A stretch of DNA of 40,290 bases from CAZBKJ01 sp964492495 (GCA_964492495.1 CAZBKJ010000008.1:1-40290); one strand, 5' to 3'. Counted from the first letter of the stretch, positions 21,287-29,490 are shown. Notes: generated by a model from the sequence alone, not told the origin. A program made the numbers and translations.

Positions 21287-22561
21287 ATGACACACATCAC
21301 TTTTCCATCATGGCTTACTTCCGCTCAATCCATCGCAATCGTTGGATTTGGCAGAGAAGGGAAAAGCACGCTCAAATTTTTGCAAAAACACTTTCCAACT
21401 GCACGAATTCGTATCATCGATGAACGAGAAGATATTGATAAAAAAGATGTCACGGATGTGAAGTATATGCTCGGGAACGATGCCTTTTTGGGAATTCCAG
21501 CAGTCAGCTGTTTGTTTAAGTCACCCGGCATTCCACTCAAAAAACTGCGCATCCCAGAGGGGACGTATGTGACGTCGCAAACCGATTTGTTTATCCAGTT
21601 GTTTGGGAAACAAACAATCGCTGTCACTGGAACTAAAGGAAAAAGTACTACGGCACACGTGATCAATCATGTCTTGAGTCACACAGGACACAAAAGTCTA
21701 CTTGTTGGGAATATTGGGAAACCTGCATTGGATTTTGTTCAGGAAATAACTGATGACACACACATCGTGTACGAGATGAGTGCATTTCAGGCTGAGTCTT
21801 TACACGCGGCTTCTCACATCGCTGTATTTACCTCACTTTTTCAAGATCATTTGGATTACTACAACTCAATGCATGAGTATAAGACAGCAAAGAAACGGCT
21901 CTTTGAGTTGCAAACTGCAGATGATGTCTGTATTTTCTGTGATGACTTTCCTGAGATTGCGGACTTACTTCAGGAATGCCAGGCACAAAAAATACCATAT
22001 AGTAGTTCTAGTTCCTCACTTCCGATCAACTATCAACCAGCACAAATCATCGCAACAAAACTTTTTGGTATCGGTGAGGAGAACGTAACAGATGCACTTG
22101 CTACAGTGCAGTCTCTACCAGGAAGACTGGAAAAAGTTGGAACCTACAGTGACATTACTTTTTATGATGATGCGCTCGCTACAATTCCAGAAGCGACAAT
22201 GCTTGCGCTTGATATGCTAGGAGACGATGTAGAAACACTTATTGTCGGAGGTCATGAGCGCGGCCAAAACTTTGACACACTCGCAAAAAAAATTGCGCAG
22301 TCATCGGTACAAACACTGATCACACTTTCACCAACTGGAAAACGGATTGGGGAAACCGTACATGATCTTGCTGACCGGAAGATTCATATCTTTGCCGCGA
22401 ACTCTATGGAAGAAATCATTCACCTGGCGTTCGATCATACTGCAAACGGCAAGATCGTATTGCTGTCCACGGCTGCTCCATCTTTTGGTATCTTTAAGGA
22501 TTATACTGATCGAAGTGAGCAATACCGAACATGGATAGAAACACTCTCAAAAACCGCGTAA
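21287..22561 (+). CDS. murD: MurD-type UDP-MurNAc-L-Ala--glutamate ligase (probably MurD2)
   Basis: Adds glutamate to UDP-MurNAc-L-Ala. Rossmann start SIAIVGFGREGKSTLKFL, P-loop GTKGKST (Gly115-Thr121), then EMSAFQAE in place of the usual E-x-S-S-F-Q-L, SLFQDHLDYYNS, and the C-terminal DDALATIPEATMLAL and LIVGGHERGQNF. It is immediately downstream of a MurL-like epimerase. By analogy with the Xanthomonas pair, it is inferred to be the L-Glu-adding MurD2 type. The ATG at 21287 is chosen because an earlier one at 21272 lies in the repeat. It is 424 aa and overlaps ftsW by 31 bases. Confidence 0.85.
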   Translation: MTHITFPSWLTSAQSIAIVGFGREGKSTLKFLQKHFPTARIRIIDEREDIDKKDVTDVKYMLGNDAFLGIPAVSCLFKSPGIPLKKLRIPEGTYVTSQTDLFIQLFGKQTIAVTGTKGKSTTAHVINHVLSHTGHKSLLVGNIGKPALDFVQEITDDTHIVYEMSAFQAESLHAASHIAVFTSLFQDHLDYYNSMHEYKTAKKRLFELQTADDVCIFCDDFPEIADLLQECQAQKIPYSSSSSSLPINYQPAQIIATKLFGIGEENVTDALATVQSLPGRLEKVGTYSDITFYDDALATIPEATMLALDMLGDDVETLIVGGHERGQNFDTLAKKIAQSSVQTLITLSPTGKRIGETVHDLADRKIHIFAANSMEEIIHLAFDHTANGKIVLLSTAAPSFGIFKDYTDRSEQYRTWIETLSKTA

Positions 22562-23694
22562 CGAACACAGAGTCACAGTCTCGATTTATCATCGGGATGG
22601 TGATTGGATTTATCGTATTCGGAGTGTTGATGATCTACAACGTGTCGGTGATTGAGAGCTTTGCCATGTTTGGTTCGTCAAACTATTTCTTACTCCAGCA
22701 AGGGCAGTGGGCAATCATCTCTATAGTTTCGCTACTTATTGTCTCCAAGATTCCTACGTCATTTTGGCTTGCGATCGGTCCATTCGTGTTTATCATTGCG
22801 CTTGGTCTCATGATCGCTGTACTTGTTCCTGGTGTAGCGGTAAGTATTCTGGGAGCAAAACGCTGGCTATCGATCGGTGGTTTTGTCCTCCAGCCCTCTG
22901 AAGCAATGAAGTTTGCACTAGTCTTATATCTGGCCACTTGGCTTGCCAAGCCAAGACGATTTCTCTCGTTCTTATTCTTGGTTGTTCCAATCTTTGGGCT
23001 CGTGATGCTCCAACCTGATCTTGGAAGTGGGTTGATTTTGCTCTCAATCAGTGGAGGAATGTATGTTGTTTCTGGCAAACCATTCAAGCATATTCTCTGG
23101 ATGCTTGGAGGTGGTTTTGTGGGAATACTCCTCTTGATTCTTTTGTCACCCTACCGCATGAATCGTTTGACCACTTTTCTTGATCCCGAGAGTGATCCTT
23201 TAGGGAAGTCCTATCATATTCGCCAGATCACCATTGCCCTTGGAAACGGTGGATTGTTTGGGCAGGGACTGGGAAAATCGAATCAAAAGTACCTCTATAT
23301 CCCTGAGGCAACAACAGATTCTGTGTTTGCGATCATCGCTGAAGAGCTTGGGTTTTTCTTCTGTGGTATCATTATTATCGGCTATATTGTTTTGTGTACT
23401 CGTATGAGCGCTCATATCCAACCAGTCCAAGGAAATACAACCTACTACCTTATCGGTGTTGGGGTCATTTGCTGGTTCACTTCCCAAGTGCTCGTCAATT
23501 TAAGTTCTGTCGTCGCGCTCATACCGCTCACTGGTGTCCCACTTCCATTTCTGTCGTATGGCGGATCATCACTTCTGGCTCTGTGTACCGCAATCGGAAT
23601 TCTAATTGGACTCAAGCCAACACATCAAACAACAGCGACACAGCATGCTCCAACAAGAGCAGAACGAAAACGACACAGACTTCCTTTTCTATGA
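22531..23694 (+). CDS. ftsW: septal peptidoglycan glycosyltransferase FtsW (SEDS family)
   Basis: Polymerises lipid II at the septum as partner of FtsI. The protein is 387 aa with about ten membrane segments. SEDS signatures are seen: GAKRWLSIGGFVLQPSEAMK, MLQPDLGSGLILL, LGNGGLFGQGLGKSNQK, PEATTDSVFAIIAEELGF and the C-terminal TGVPLPFLSYGGSSLLAL. The C-tail is basic (RAERKRHRLPFL) and cytoplasmic. Position between murD and murG, and the second SEDS gene at 32943, make this FtsW and the other RodA. Its stop overlaps the murG start (ATGA). Confidence 0.92.
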   Translation: MDRNTLKNRVTNTESQSRFIIGMVIGFIVFGVLMIYNVSVIESFAMFGSSNYFLLQQGQWAIISIVSLLIVSKIPTSFWLAIGPFVFIIALGLMIAVLVPGVAVSILGAKRWLSIGGFVLQPSEAMKFALVLYLATWLAKPRRFLSFLFLVVPIFGLVMLQPDLGSGLILLSISGGMYVVSGKPFKHILWMLGGGFVGILLLILLSPYRMNRLTTFLDPESDPLGKSYHIRQITIALGNGGLFGQGLGKSNQKYLYIPEATTDSVFAIIAEELGFFFCGIIIIGYIVLCTRMSAHIQPVQGNTTYYLIGVGVICWFTSQVLVNLSSVVALIPLTGVPLPFLSYGGSSLLALCTAIGILIGLKPTHQTTATQHAPTRAERKRHRLPFL

Positions 23695-24821
23695 CACTCT
23701 ATATAACAGGTGGCCACCTGACACCAGCGCTCGCCGTCATTGACGAAATACAAAAAAACTACCCCAAAGTAAAGATTCGGTTTATTGGCAGAGAATATTC
23801 ACAAAACGATGGTCAACAACAATCAAAAGAACGCGAAGAAATTGAGAAGCGAGACATACCTTTTTTTGCAATCGATGCGGCAAAATTCCACCGAACACAC
23901 TTTTTAAAAAATGGCGTGGAACTGCTCAAAGTGCTTCCATCCTTTTTGGAAGTCTGGAAACTATTTCGACAAAAAAAACCGGATGTGTTACTCTCCTTTG
24001 GTGGCTACATCGCGATACCTGCTTGTATCGTTGCCAAAAGTTTTCACGCTACAATCATTTTGCATGAACAAACAACAGTAGCAGGGCTTGCAAACCAGGT
24101 CTTAAGTGTCCTTGCTGACAAAATTGCAGTTGCCAATGAAAGCTCGCTGCCATTTTTTCCAGCGCATAAAACAGTAGTCACTGGAAACCCTATCAGAGAA
24201 TCGTTGTTTCGAGAATATAAAACCCCGCCAGAATGGTTAGGTCAAATTGTCGTTGATCGACCACTACTCTACGTCACTGGAGGATCGCAAGGCTCACAGA
24301 TCATCAATCAAGCACTTTCACAAATCTTGCCAAAACTCGTCCCTGACTTTGTGATTGTGCATCAGTGTGGTACGTCTCCAGATCATCACTATCAAAAAAC
24401 GCTCGAACTTGAGAGAGAAAAACTGCCTGAAGAGTTGAAGCAAAACTACATTGTCAGAGAGTGGATTGAAGCGAAAGAAGTGAGCTTTTTGTTTCGTAAC
24501 GCCCAGTTTGTCATCTCTCGAGCTGGCGCAAATACTGTCCAAGAACTGACCCTCGTTGGAACCCCAGCCATTTATATTCCACTTGCGTTCGCGTATCAAG
24601 ACGAACAGTATAAAAATATTGAAAAACTGATTGACTCCAATGCGTCGTTGCTTCTTGCCCAAAAGGATCTGCTTCCTGAAACACTCTATGAATCAATCAT
24701 GAAGATGTTGCGCGAGTATGAAGAGATAAAGAAAAACATGCGCATTGCAGAGGAAAGCTTTCCCAAGAATGGAACAAAGAATTTGCTTGCACTTGTATTT
24801 GAAAAAGAGAACGAAAAATAA
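23691..24821 (+). CDS. murG: lipid II synthase MurG (N-acetylglucosaminyltransferase)
   Basis: Transfers GlcNAc from UDP-GlcNAc onto lipid I at the inner membrane face. The N-terminal Gly-rich loop is shortened to YITGGHLTPALAVI compared with the usual double-Gly form. FGGYIAIPACIVA, LHEQTTVAGLANQVL, VTGNPIRESLF, VTGGSQGSQIINQAL and ISRAGANTVQELTLVGTPAI are all family landmarks, with the last forming the donor site. Length 376 aa. The ATG overlaps the ftsW stop, so translation is coupled. The in-frame extension upstream lies inside ftsW and is spurious. Confidence 0.93.
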   Translation: MTLYITGGHLTPALAVIDEIQKNYPKVKIRFIGREYSQNDGQQQSKEREEIEKRDIPFFAIDAAKFHRTHFLKNGVELLKVLPSFLEVWKLFRQKKPDVLLSFGGYIAIPACIVAKSFHATIILHEQTTVAGLANQVLSVLADKIAVANESSLPFFPAHKTVVTGNPIRESLFREYKTPPEWLGQIVVDRPLLYVTGGSQGSQIINQALSQILPKLVPDFVIVHQCGTSPDHHYQKTLELEREKLPEELKQNYIVREWIEAKEVSFLFRNAQFVISRAGANTVQELTLVGTPAIYIPLAFAYQDEQYKNIEKLIDSNASLLLAQKDLLPETLYESIMKMLREYEEIKKNMRIAEESFPKNGTKNLLALVFEKENEK

Positions 24822-24845
24822 ACAGTTTTTTTCTTTTTTTCTTTG

Positions 24846-24851
24846 TACAAT
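24846..24851 (+). promoter_or_regulatory. -10 element of ftsQ, leaderless type
   Basis: TACAAT ends 6 bases before the ATG at 24858, so the predicted start of transcription is on the start codon. No Shine-Dalgarno is present. Confidence 0.45.
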
Positions 24852-24857
24852 GAATGT

Positions 24858-25595
24858 ATGCGATCACGAAGCTTTCAGTCCTCATCTCCAAAATTTCGTC
24901 TCTCTCTCCCACGATCGTCACCAAAGCTCATTCTCGGAGCAATCGCACTCGTGTTGGCAGGAGGGGGAATACTCAAATTTCTTTCATTTTTTACCATCAC
25001 CACAACAATCTGTAGTTATGAGCAATCATCATGTCCTGAAATGATCGAGCAGAAAGTCCAGTCCTTTCAGGGTGCATATATTTTTTCGCCGCTTCATGCT
25101 TCAGCTGTTCTTCCTGGATACAGGTATACACTCAAGCGATCATTTCCTCATACTGTATCAGTTGACGTCTTCGCCCCGATCCCGGTTGCTGTTATTTCCA
25201 CAGACGAAGCACAAGTGACGTCTTTTGTGATAACCGAGGAAGGGATTCTGCTTCCCACAGAAAAAACAGATGATATTCTCCCTCCCATTTGGGATACGCG
25301 CATTGGGGATAAAAAGGATGGAGATATACTTGACAGACAAATAGTGAGCTTCTATAAAGAACTCAAAGAAGCATGGACAACGGTACTCAAAAACGAGGTC
25401 GATTCAATTCGAGTAGAGTCCGCAAATGAAATTCGCTTTCACACTCAAGACGCAACTCAGTATATACTGTCACAAGATGGTTTGAGTTCACAACTGGTCT
25501 CTTTACAACAACTTTTCAACTCGACTACAATAGAGGGAACGGGAAATGTAATAGATCTTCGGTTTGATCATCCTGTCATGACTAAAGAAAACTAA
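24858..25595 (+). CDS. ftsQ: FtsQ/DivIB-like cell division protein
   Basis: A 245-aa bitopic protein. A basic, Ser-rich cytoplasmic tail (MRSRSFQSSSPKFRLSLPR) leads into one membrane segment (LILGAIALVLAGGGIL). The extracellular part follows, with a POTRA-like region and the VDVFAPIPVAVISTD strand pair typical of FtsQ. The C-terminus ends NVIDLRFDHPVMTKEN, similar to the last strand of FtsQ. Overall identity to known FtsQ is low, so the call leans on topology and the ftsQ-ftsA-ftsZ order. ftsA follows after 2 bases. The earlier ATGs at 24850 and 24854 are in other frames. Confidence 0.85.
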   Translation: MRSRSFQSSSPKFRLSLPRSSPKLILGAIALVLAGGGILKFLSFFTITTTICSYEQSSCPEMIEQKVQSFQGAYIFSPLHASAVLPGYRYTLKRSFPHTVSVDVFAPIPVAVISTDEAQVTSFVITEEGILLPTEKTDDILPPIWDTRIGDKKDGDILDRQIVSFYKELKEAWTTVLKNEVDSIRVESANEIRFHTQDATQYILSQDGLSSQLVSLQQLFNSTTIEGTGNVIDLRFDHPVMTKEN

Positions 25596-25597
25596 CA

Positions 25598-26911
25598 ATG
25601 TCTAAACAAACCGCCATAACGGCTATCGACGTAGGTACAGACAAAATTTGCACACTGATTGCAGGGAAATCGAGTGATGGAACTGGCTTGCAGATCCTTG
25701 GAGTCTCTAGCATTCCGAGTAAAGGAATCAAGAAAAGCCAGATTGTTGATCTTGAGGACACTATCGAGTGTATTACCAAGTCAGTGGACGCAGCAGAGCG
25801 TATGGCAGGTTTTGGAATCTCGAGTGCATATGTCTCTGTCTGTGGAAGTCAGATAAGCAGTCAAAACTCCAAAGGAGTCGTTGCAGTTGCCAACCCCGAA
25901 GGGGAAATCACGGTCAATGACGTCAATCGCGTCATAGAAGCTGCACGAGCGATTTCACTGCCGTCCTCACGTGAAGTTGTCCACGTCATCCCAAGAGAAT
26001 TTCAAGTCGATGGACAAGAAGGAATCAAAGATCCTGTTGGGATGAGTGGTATCAGACTTGAATCAGAAGCACATATCATCACCATCTCATCCATTGCACT
26101 TCGCAACCTCACCAAATGTCTTTCAGAAGTAGGAATCAGTGTCACCAATTTTGTCTTTAGTGGACTCGCAAGTTCCTTGGCAACGCTGTCTGAAACGGAA
26201 AAAGAGCTGGGTGTTGTCCTGTTGGATATCGGAGCGGGATCGACCGCAATGGCGGTGTATGCCGAAGGCGCACTCACGTATTCTTGTGTTCTTCCCATTG
26301 GCGCACGACACGTCACCCAAGACATCGCGCTTGGAAGCCACGTCAGTTTGGCTTCAGCAGAAAAGATTAAGCTTGCGCTCAGTTCTATGCCACTTGAAAC
26401 GCCAGGACCCGTGGGTGAGTCACGCGAACAGCGACGTGAGCGACTCAAGCGAGAAGATGAGATCAATGCAAAAAGTATTGGAATTGATGAAGTGGACACG
26501 CTTTCCAGGAAAGTATTGCTTGAGAACATCATGATGCCACGTATGCGTGAAATATTTGAAATGGTGGGGAAAGAGCTTGAAAAAGAAAAGTTGTTTCCAC
26601 TCGTGCCAGCGGGAGTCGTCATCAGTGGTGGTGGAGCACTGACTGCTGGAATCACTGAAGTATGTAAGCGTACACTATCGCTTTCAACTCGTGTTGGAAT
26701 ACCTTCTGGTGTACGAGGACTGATTGATGAAGTTGATTCACCACAATACGCCACGGCAATTGGACTGGTGCTCTATGGTGCCAAGCAAGGCGGAGAAGAA
26801 GTCCGTGCTGCAGGAGACGGTGGGAATGGCAGTCTCTTTTCTGTTGCCTCTGGAAAATTCGCTGGACTGGGCGGAAAGCTCATGTCGCTACTCAAATCAC
26901 TGTTGCCATAA
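25598..26911 (+). CDS. ftsA: cell division protein FtsA
   Basis: Actin-like ATPase that tethers FtsZ to the membrane. ATP-site signatures are AIDVGTDKICTLIAG near the N-terminus, LLDIGAGSTAMAVY in the middle and VISGGGALTAGI in the C-terminal third. The insert domain 1C is present (residues about 80-160). The C-terminal tail GKFAGLGGKLMSLLKSLLP is a good amphipathic membrane-targeting helix after a glycine-rich linker. Length 437 aa. Separated from ftsZ by 256 bases with its own regulatory-looking features. Confidence 0.94.
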   Translation: MSKQTAITAIDVGTDKICTLIAGKSSDGTGLQILGVSSIPSKGIKKSQIVDLEDTIECITKSVDAAERMAGFGISSAYVSVCGSQISSQNSKGVVAVANPEGEITVNDVNRVIEAARAISLPSSREVVHVIPREFQVDGQEGIKDPVGMSGIRLESEAHIITISSIALRNLTKCLSEVGISVTNFVFSGLASSLATLSETEKELGVVLLDIGAGSTAMAVYAEGALTYSCVLPIGARHVTQDIALGSHVSLASAEKIKLALSSMPLETPGPVGESREQRRERLKREDEINAKSIGIDEVDTLSRKVLLENIMMPRMREIFEMVGKELEKEKLFPLVPAGVVISGGGALTAGITEVCKRTLSLSTRVGIPSGVRGLIDEVDSPQYATAIGLVLYGAKQGGEEVRAAGDGGNGSLFSVASGKFAGLGGKLMSLLKSLLP

Positions 26912-27167
26912 CTTTTTGCTTTCAATCTGTCATCTTGTGGGATATTCCTGCTTGCAAAAAAATTCTCCTCTGTTTATGATGACCCCAAATTTGGGATAGC
27001 TTTGGAAAAATGCTAGAACCGAGTAAATAAATTGTTTTGAAATGAATATTTCATTGATCTAGTAGTCTTAGCTTATAAAAGAAAAAATCCAAATACCAAA
27101 TACCAAATTCCAAAAACAATACACTGGCTATTGGATTTTGGAGCTTGGAATTTAGAATTTACTTTGT
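26912..27167 (+). promoter_or_regulatory. ftsA-ftsZ intergenic region with palindromes
   Basis: No gene is seen in these 256 bases. A perfect palindrome CCCAAATTTGGG is at 26984-26995. TGAAAT/ATTTCA arms lie at 27038-27053. A possible -10 TATAAA is at 27074-27079. Beyond it, AAATCCAA (27086) can pair with TTGGATTT (27131), and AAATTCCAA (27105) with TTGGAATTT (27146). A short ACCAAAT direct repeat lies between. The arms are interleaved, so alternative leader folds before ftsZ are possible. Confidence 0.5.
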
Positions 27168-28451
27168 ATGGCTCTTGTAAAACCAACAAACAATCAGTTC
27201 GCGAAAATTAAAGTCATCGGTGTGGGAGGCGGTGGAGGAAATGCAATTAACTCCATGATCGCTTCAGAAGTCATCACTGGTGTTGAATTTGTTGCGGTAA
27301 ATACGGATGTTCAAGCTCTTTTGAACAACAAAGCACAGACAAAACTGCAGATCGGCAATAACTTTACCAGAGGACTTGGAAGTGGAGCTGACCCGGAAGT
27401 GGGAAAACAAGCCGCAGAAGAGTCTCGTGAAAAGATCAAGGAACTGCTCTATGACACTGACATGATCTTCATCACTGCAGGCATGGGTGGAGGAACCGGA
27501 ACCGGAGCTTCCCCAATTATTGCCGAAGTAGCAAAAGAATCAGGAGCCCTCACCGTGGCTGTTGTCACAAAGCCATTTGGCTTTGAAGGAATGCGACGAT
27601 CGTCTGTTGCGGAAGAAGGAATCGAAGTCCTCAAAGAAAAAGTCGACACCCTTATTGTGATTCCAAACCAGAGACTGCTCGATGTTGTTGATCGCAAGAT
27701 GACACTTCTAGATGCGTTTCGCTTAGCAGACAATGTACTGGGACAAGGTGTGCAGGGAATCTCTGATCTCATCACCGTTCCGGGACTCGTCAACGTCGAC
27801 TTTGCAGACGTCAAAACGATCATGAGTGACAGTGGAACAGCTTTGATGGGTATTGGACAGGCAAGTGGTGAAAATAGAGCTACCACGGCCGCACGAGCTG
27901 CTGTCTCATCACCTCTGCTTGAAATCTCAATCGATGGTGCCAAAGGAATCCTCTACATCATCACGGGTGGATCGGACATGACGCTTCCAGAAATTGCTGA
28001 AGCATCATCGGTCATCACCCAAGCTGCAGATCCTGATGCAAACGTCATCTTTGGAGCAACGGTCGATGAAAAGATGGGATCAAACTTGAAGATCTCTGTC
28101 ATCGCTACTGGGTTTGATGAAACACGACTCAAGTATGGCAGTAACTATATGAGGCGATCATTTGGCGCATATAGCGGGCAAACTGGTGCACCAACAAACC
28201 AGTATCAACCACCACAGCAGCAAACACAGGCACCCCAACAAAGTTATTCACCTCCACCAAACCCATTAGCAAATATTCCAGTATTCTCATCTGCGCCACA
28301 GGTACAACAGCATTCGCAGTCCGACGCACCATCAGGATTTAGTAACCCCGCACCGCAGCAAGCAGCACCACAACAAGCACCTCCATCACGACAAAAAGAT
28401 GAACTTGATGATGAGTTTGATATTCCTGCATTCCTCAGACAAGGTAGGTAA
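27168..28451 (+). CDS. ftsZ: cell division protein FtsZ
   Basis: Tubulin-like GTPase that forms the division ring. GTP-site motifs: GVGGGGGNAINSMI near the N-terminus, AGMGGGTGTGASP (tubulin signature) and the T7-loop region with NVDFADVKTIM. The globular domain is followed by a Gln/Pro-rich disordered linker (about residues 335-410) and a conserved C-terminal peptide DELDDEFDIPAFLRQ, which binds FtsA and other partners. Length 427 aa. No strong Shine-Dalgarno precedes the ATG; the leader is AT-rich with inverted repeats. A small gene follows after 2 bases. Confidence 0.96.
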   Translation: MALVKPTNNQFAKIKVIGVGGGGGNAINSMIASEVITGVEFVAVNTDVQALLNNKAQTKLQIGNNFTRGLGSGADPEVGKQAAEESREKIKELLYDTDMIFITAGMGGGTGTGASPIIAEVAKESGALTVAVVTKPFGFEGMRRSSVAEEGIEVLKEKVDTLIVIPNQRLLDVVDRKMTLLDAFRLADNVLGQGVQGISDLITVPGLVNVDFADVKTIMSDSGTALMGIGQASGENRATTAARAAVSSPLLEISIDGAKGILYIITGGSDMTLPEIAEASSVITQAADPDANVIFGATVDEKMGSNLKISVIATGFDETRLKYGSNYMRRSFGAYSGQTGAPTNQYQPPQQQTQAPQQSYSPPPNPLANIPVFSSAPQVQQHSQSDAPSGFSNPAPQQAAPQQAPPSRQKDELDDEFDIPAFLRQGR

Positions 28452-28453
28452 GA

Positions 28454-28819
28454 ATGCCAATTGAGAAACTTTCCAAAGCAGAACACGAAACAATTTACAG
28501 CGCATGTCAGCAAAAAAAAGCTCTAAAGAATACCTGGAATGCAGTTCCTCTCCCGAGTGCTGTATTCAGTTATCAGAAGAGAGATGGCAACAGTCTTTTG
28601 TGGGTGGTGTATATCAATAACGTAGCGAAGTTTCAACATATTTTCGTTGGAAAAAAAGATATTGCTGATGAGGAAACATTGGGCTACGACGGTATGTGGA
28701 GAGTAGGAAAAGATGGAAAAGTGATTGATATACAAAACCAGTCGCAAAATGAGAGTGAAAATCAGGCGGTTATTTTGCTTCTTCGAACACTTTCTCTTGA
28801 GTTACAAAGGAACCGCTAA
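28454..28819 (+). CDS. hypothetical protein downstream of ftsZ (121 aa)
   Basis: The ATG is 2 bases after the ftsZ stop, preceded by GGTAGGTAAGA, so it is likely co-transcribed and perhaps translationally coupled with ftsZ. A soluble mixed alpha/beta protein: a helical start (IEKLSKAEHETIYSACQQKK), a beta-rich centre with aromatics (LLWVVYINNVAKFQHIFVG), and a helical tail (AVILLLRTLSLELQ). No motif is recognised. A link with division is suggested only by position. Confidence 0.75.
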   Translation: MPIEKLSKAEHETIYSACQQKKALKNTWNAVPLPSAVFSYQKRDGNSLLWVVYINNVAKFQHIFVGKKDIADEETLGYDGMWRVGKDGKVIDIQNQSQNESENQAVILLLRTLSLELQRNR

Positions 28820-28855
28820 TTATCAGATTGTATCCGCTCTAAACATAACCAATTT

Positions 28856-29218
28856 ATGGAACAACGACCAACAAGTTCAGATATTTTTTCTACCATAGTG
28901 CATGCAGAACCACCATCATTTTCCCAGGATGAACACTGGAAATATGTACAAAATGCCTACGAGATAAGGTATGGTGACAGAAAATTTAGAATATCTCATT
29001 TTCACTCGCGCAACCCTTCACTGATTATTCACACATTTCCCAAAATTGGAACCCTTCCGGATGCAAGGTTTTTTGTCAGTGCCAATCACATTGAAAAAGA
29101 CGAGCTCTATAGTCCGTGTCCTGAATCTGACGTTTCTTTTGCAGAGATAGAGAACATATTAGAGTCTTTGTATTGGGCATTGCTTTCAGACTCTGCTATA
29201 ATCTCCATGACTGAATAA
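28856..29218 (+). CDS. hypothetical protein (120 aa)
   Basis: A soluble protein with histidines and aromatics (RISHFHSRNPSLIIHTF) and an acidic helical C-terminus (FAEIENILESLYWALL). It follows the previous gene by 36 bases on the same strand. There is no signal peptide, no known motif and no clear Shine-Dalgarno. The probable promoter of the ileS T-box leader lies inside its 3' end. Function unknown. Confidence 0.7.
   Translation: MEQRPTSSDIFSTIVHAEPPSFSQDEHWKYVQNAYEIRYGDRKFRISHFHSRNPSLIIHTFPKIGTLPDARFFVSANHIEKDELYSPCPESDVSFAEIENILESLYWALLSDSAIISMTE
29173..29202 (+). promoter_or_regulatory. promoter of the ileS T-box leader
   Basis: TTGGGC (29173-29178), an 18-base spacer and TATAAT (29197-29202), inside the end of the preceding gene. 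The predicted start is near 29209, just before the proposed Stem I. Confidence 0.55.
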
Positions 29219-29275
29219 AAAAAGCACTTGAGTCTGGCTATCACCGGACGATGCTACGAGAAGAAAAAGAGATCT

Positions 29276-29320
29276 GGATCCCCGCACCGCAAGGGCGTTT
29301 TACTTTCGCGAGGATGACAA
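29276..29320 (+). repeat. palindromic repeat copy R7, inside the ileS leader
   Basis: GGATCCCCGCACCGCAAGGG ... CGCGAGGATGACAA, 45 bases. The core nearly matches R2 and R8. It is transcribed as part of the T-box leader and should fold as an independent hairpin. Confidence 0.85.
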
Positions 29321-29444
29321 ATCAATTGAGTAGAACTCGTCGGGTACGCCCGTGACAGCAGGTTTGAAGAGTTTGTCGTTTAGTGTTTGTTGTTGGTCGT
29401 TTGAGATACAACACTTCACAGAAACAACAAAAATGAAGGTGGTA

Positions 29445-29490
29445 CCACGCATAAAGCGTCCTTTGCCTAGGATGTAAGCGTGGTTTTTTT
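29445..29490 (+). terminator. T-box intrinsic terminator of ileS
   Basis: CCACGC (29445-29450) pairs with GCGTGG (29478-29483), with an inner TCC/GGA stem, followed by seven Ts (29484-29490). It shares bases with the antiterminator, so the folds exclude each other. Confidence 0.85.

Larger units (their letters stand above)
29209..29490 (+). promoter_or_regulatory. T-box riboswitch (isoleucine), transcriptional, with inserted repeat
   Basis: The T-box sequence GAAGGTGGTACCACG is at 29435-29449. The antiterminator is canonical: AAGG (29436-29439) with CCTT (29460-29463), 7-nt bulge TGGTACC (29440-29446), and ACGC (29447-29450) with GCGT (29456-29459). A compact Stem I is proposed at 29223-29255: AGCA with TGCT, an asymmetric internal loop, then GTCTGG with CCGGAC closing the loop CTATCA, which contains the Ile codon ATC (29240-29242). 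This matches the layout of the glyS Stem I. A copy of the palindromic repeat family (29276-29320) lies between Stem I and the antiterminator. An AGTGTT/AACACT stem (about 29382-29416) may be Stem III. ileS is the next gene. Confidence 0.82.

Noticed and set aside
25967..25974. TCACGTGA inside ftsA as a parS site
   Set aside because: Only the central part matches the 16-base parS consensus, and the flanks do not extend the palindrome.
26002..26754. 250-codon open frame on the minus strand inside ftsA
   Set aside because: It is the antisense shadow of ftsA, with Ser/Thr/Pro-rich, low-information translation. ftsA on the plus strand is complete and clearly coding.
27449..27943. 164-codon open frame on the minus strand inside ftsZ
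   Set aside because: Antisense shadow of the conserved FtsZ GTPase domain, with no ribosome site or recognisable protein.
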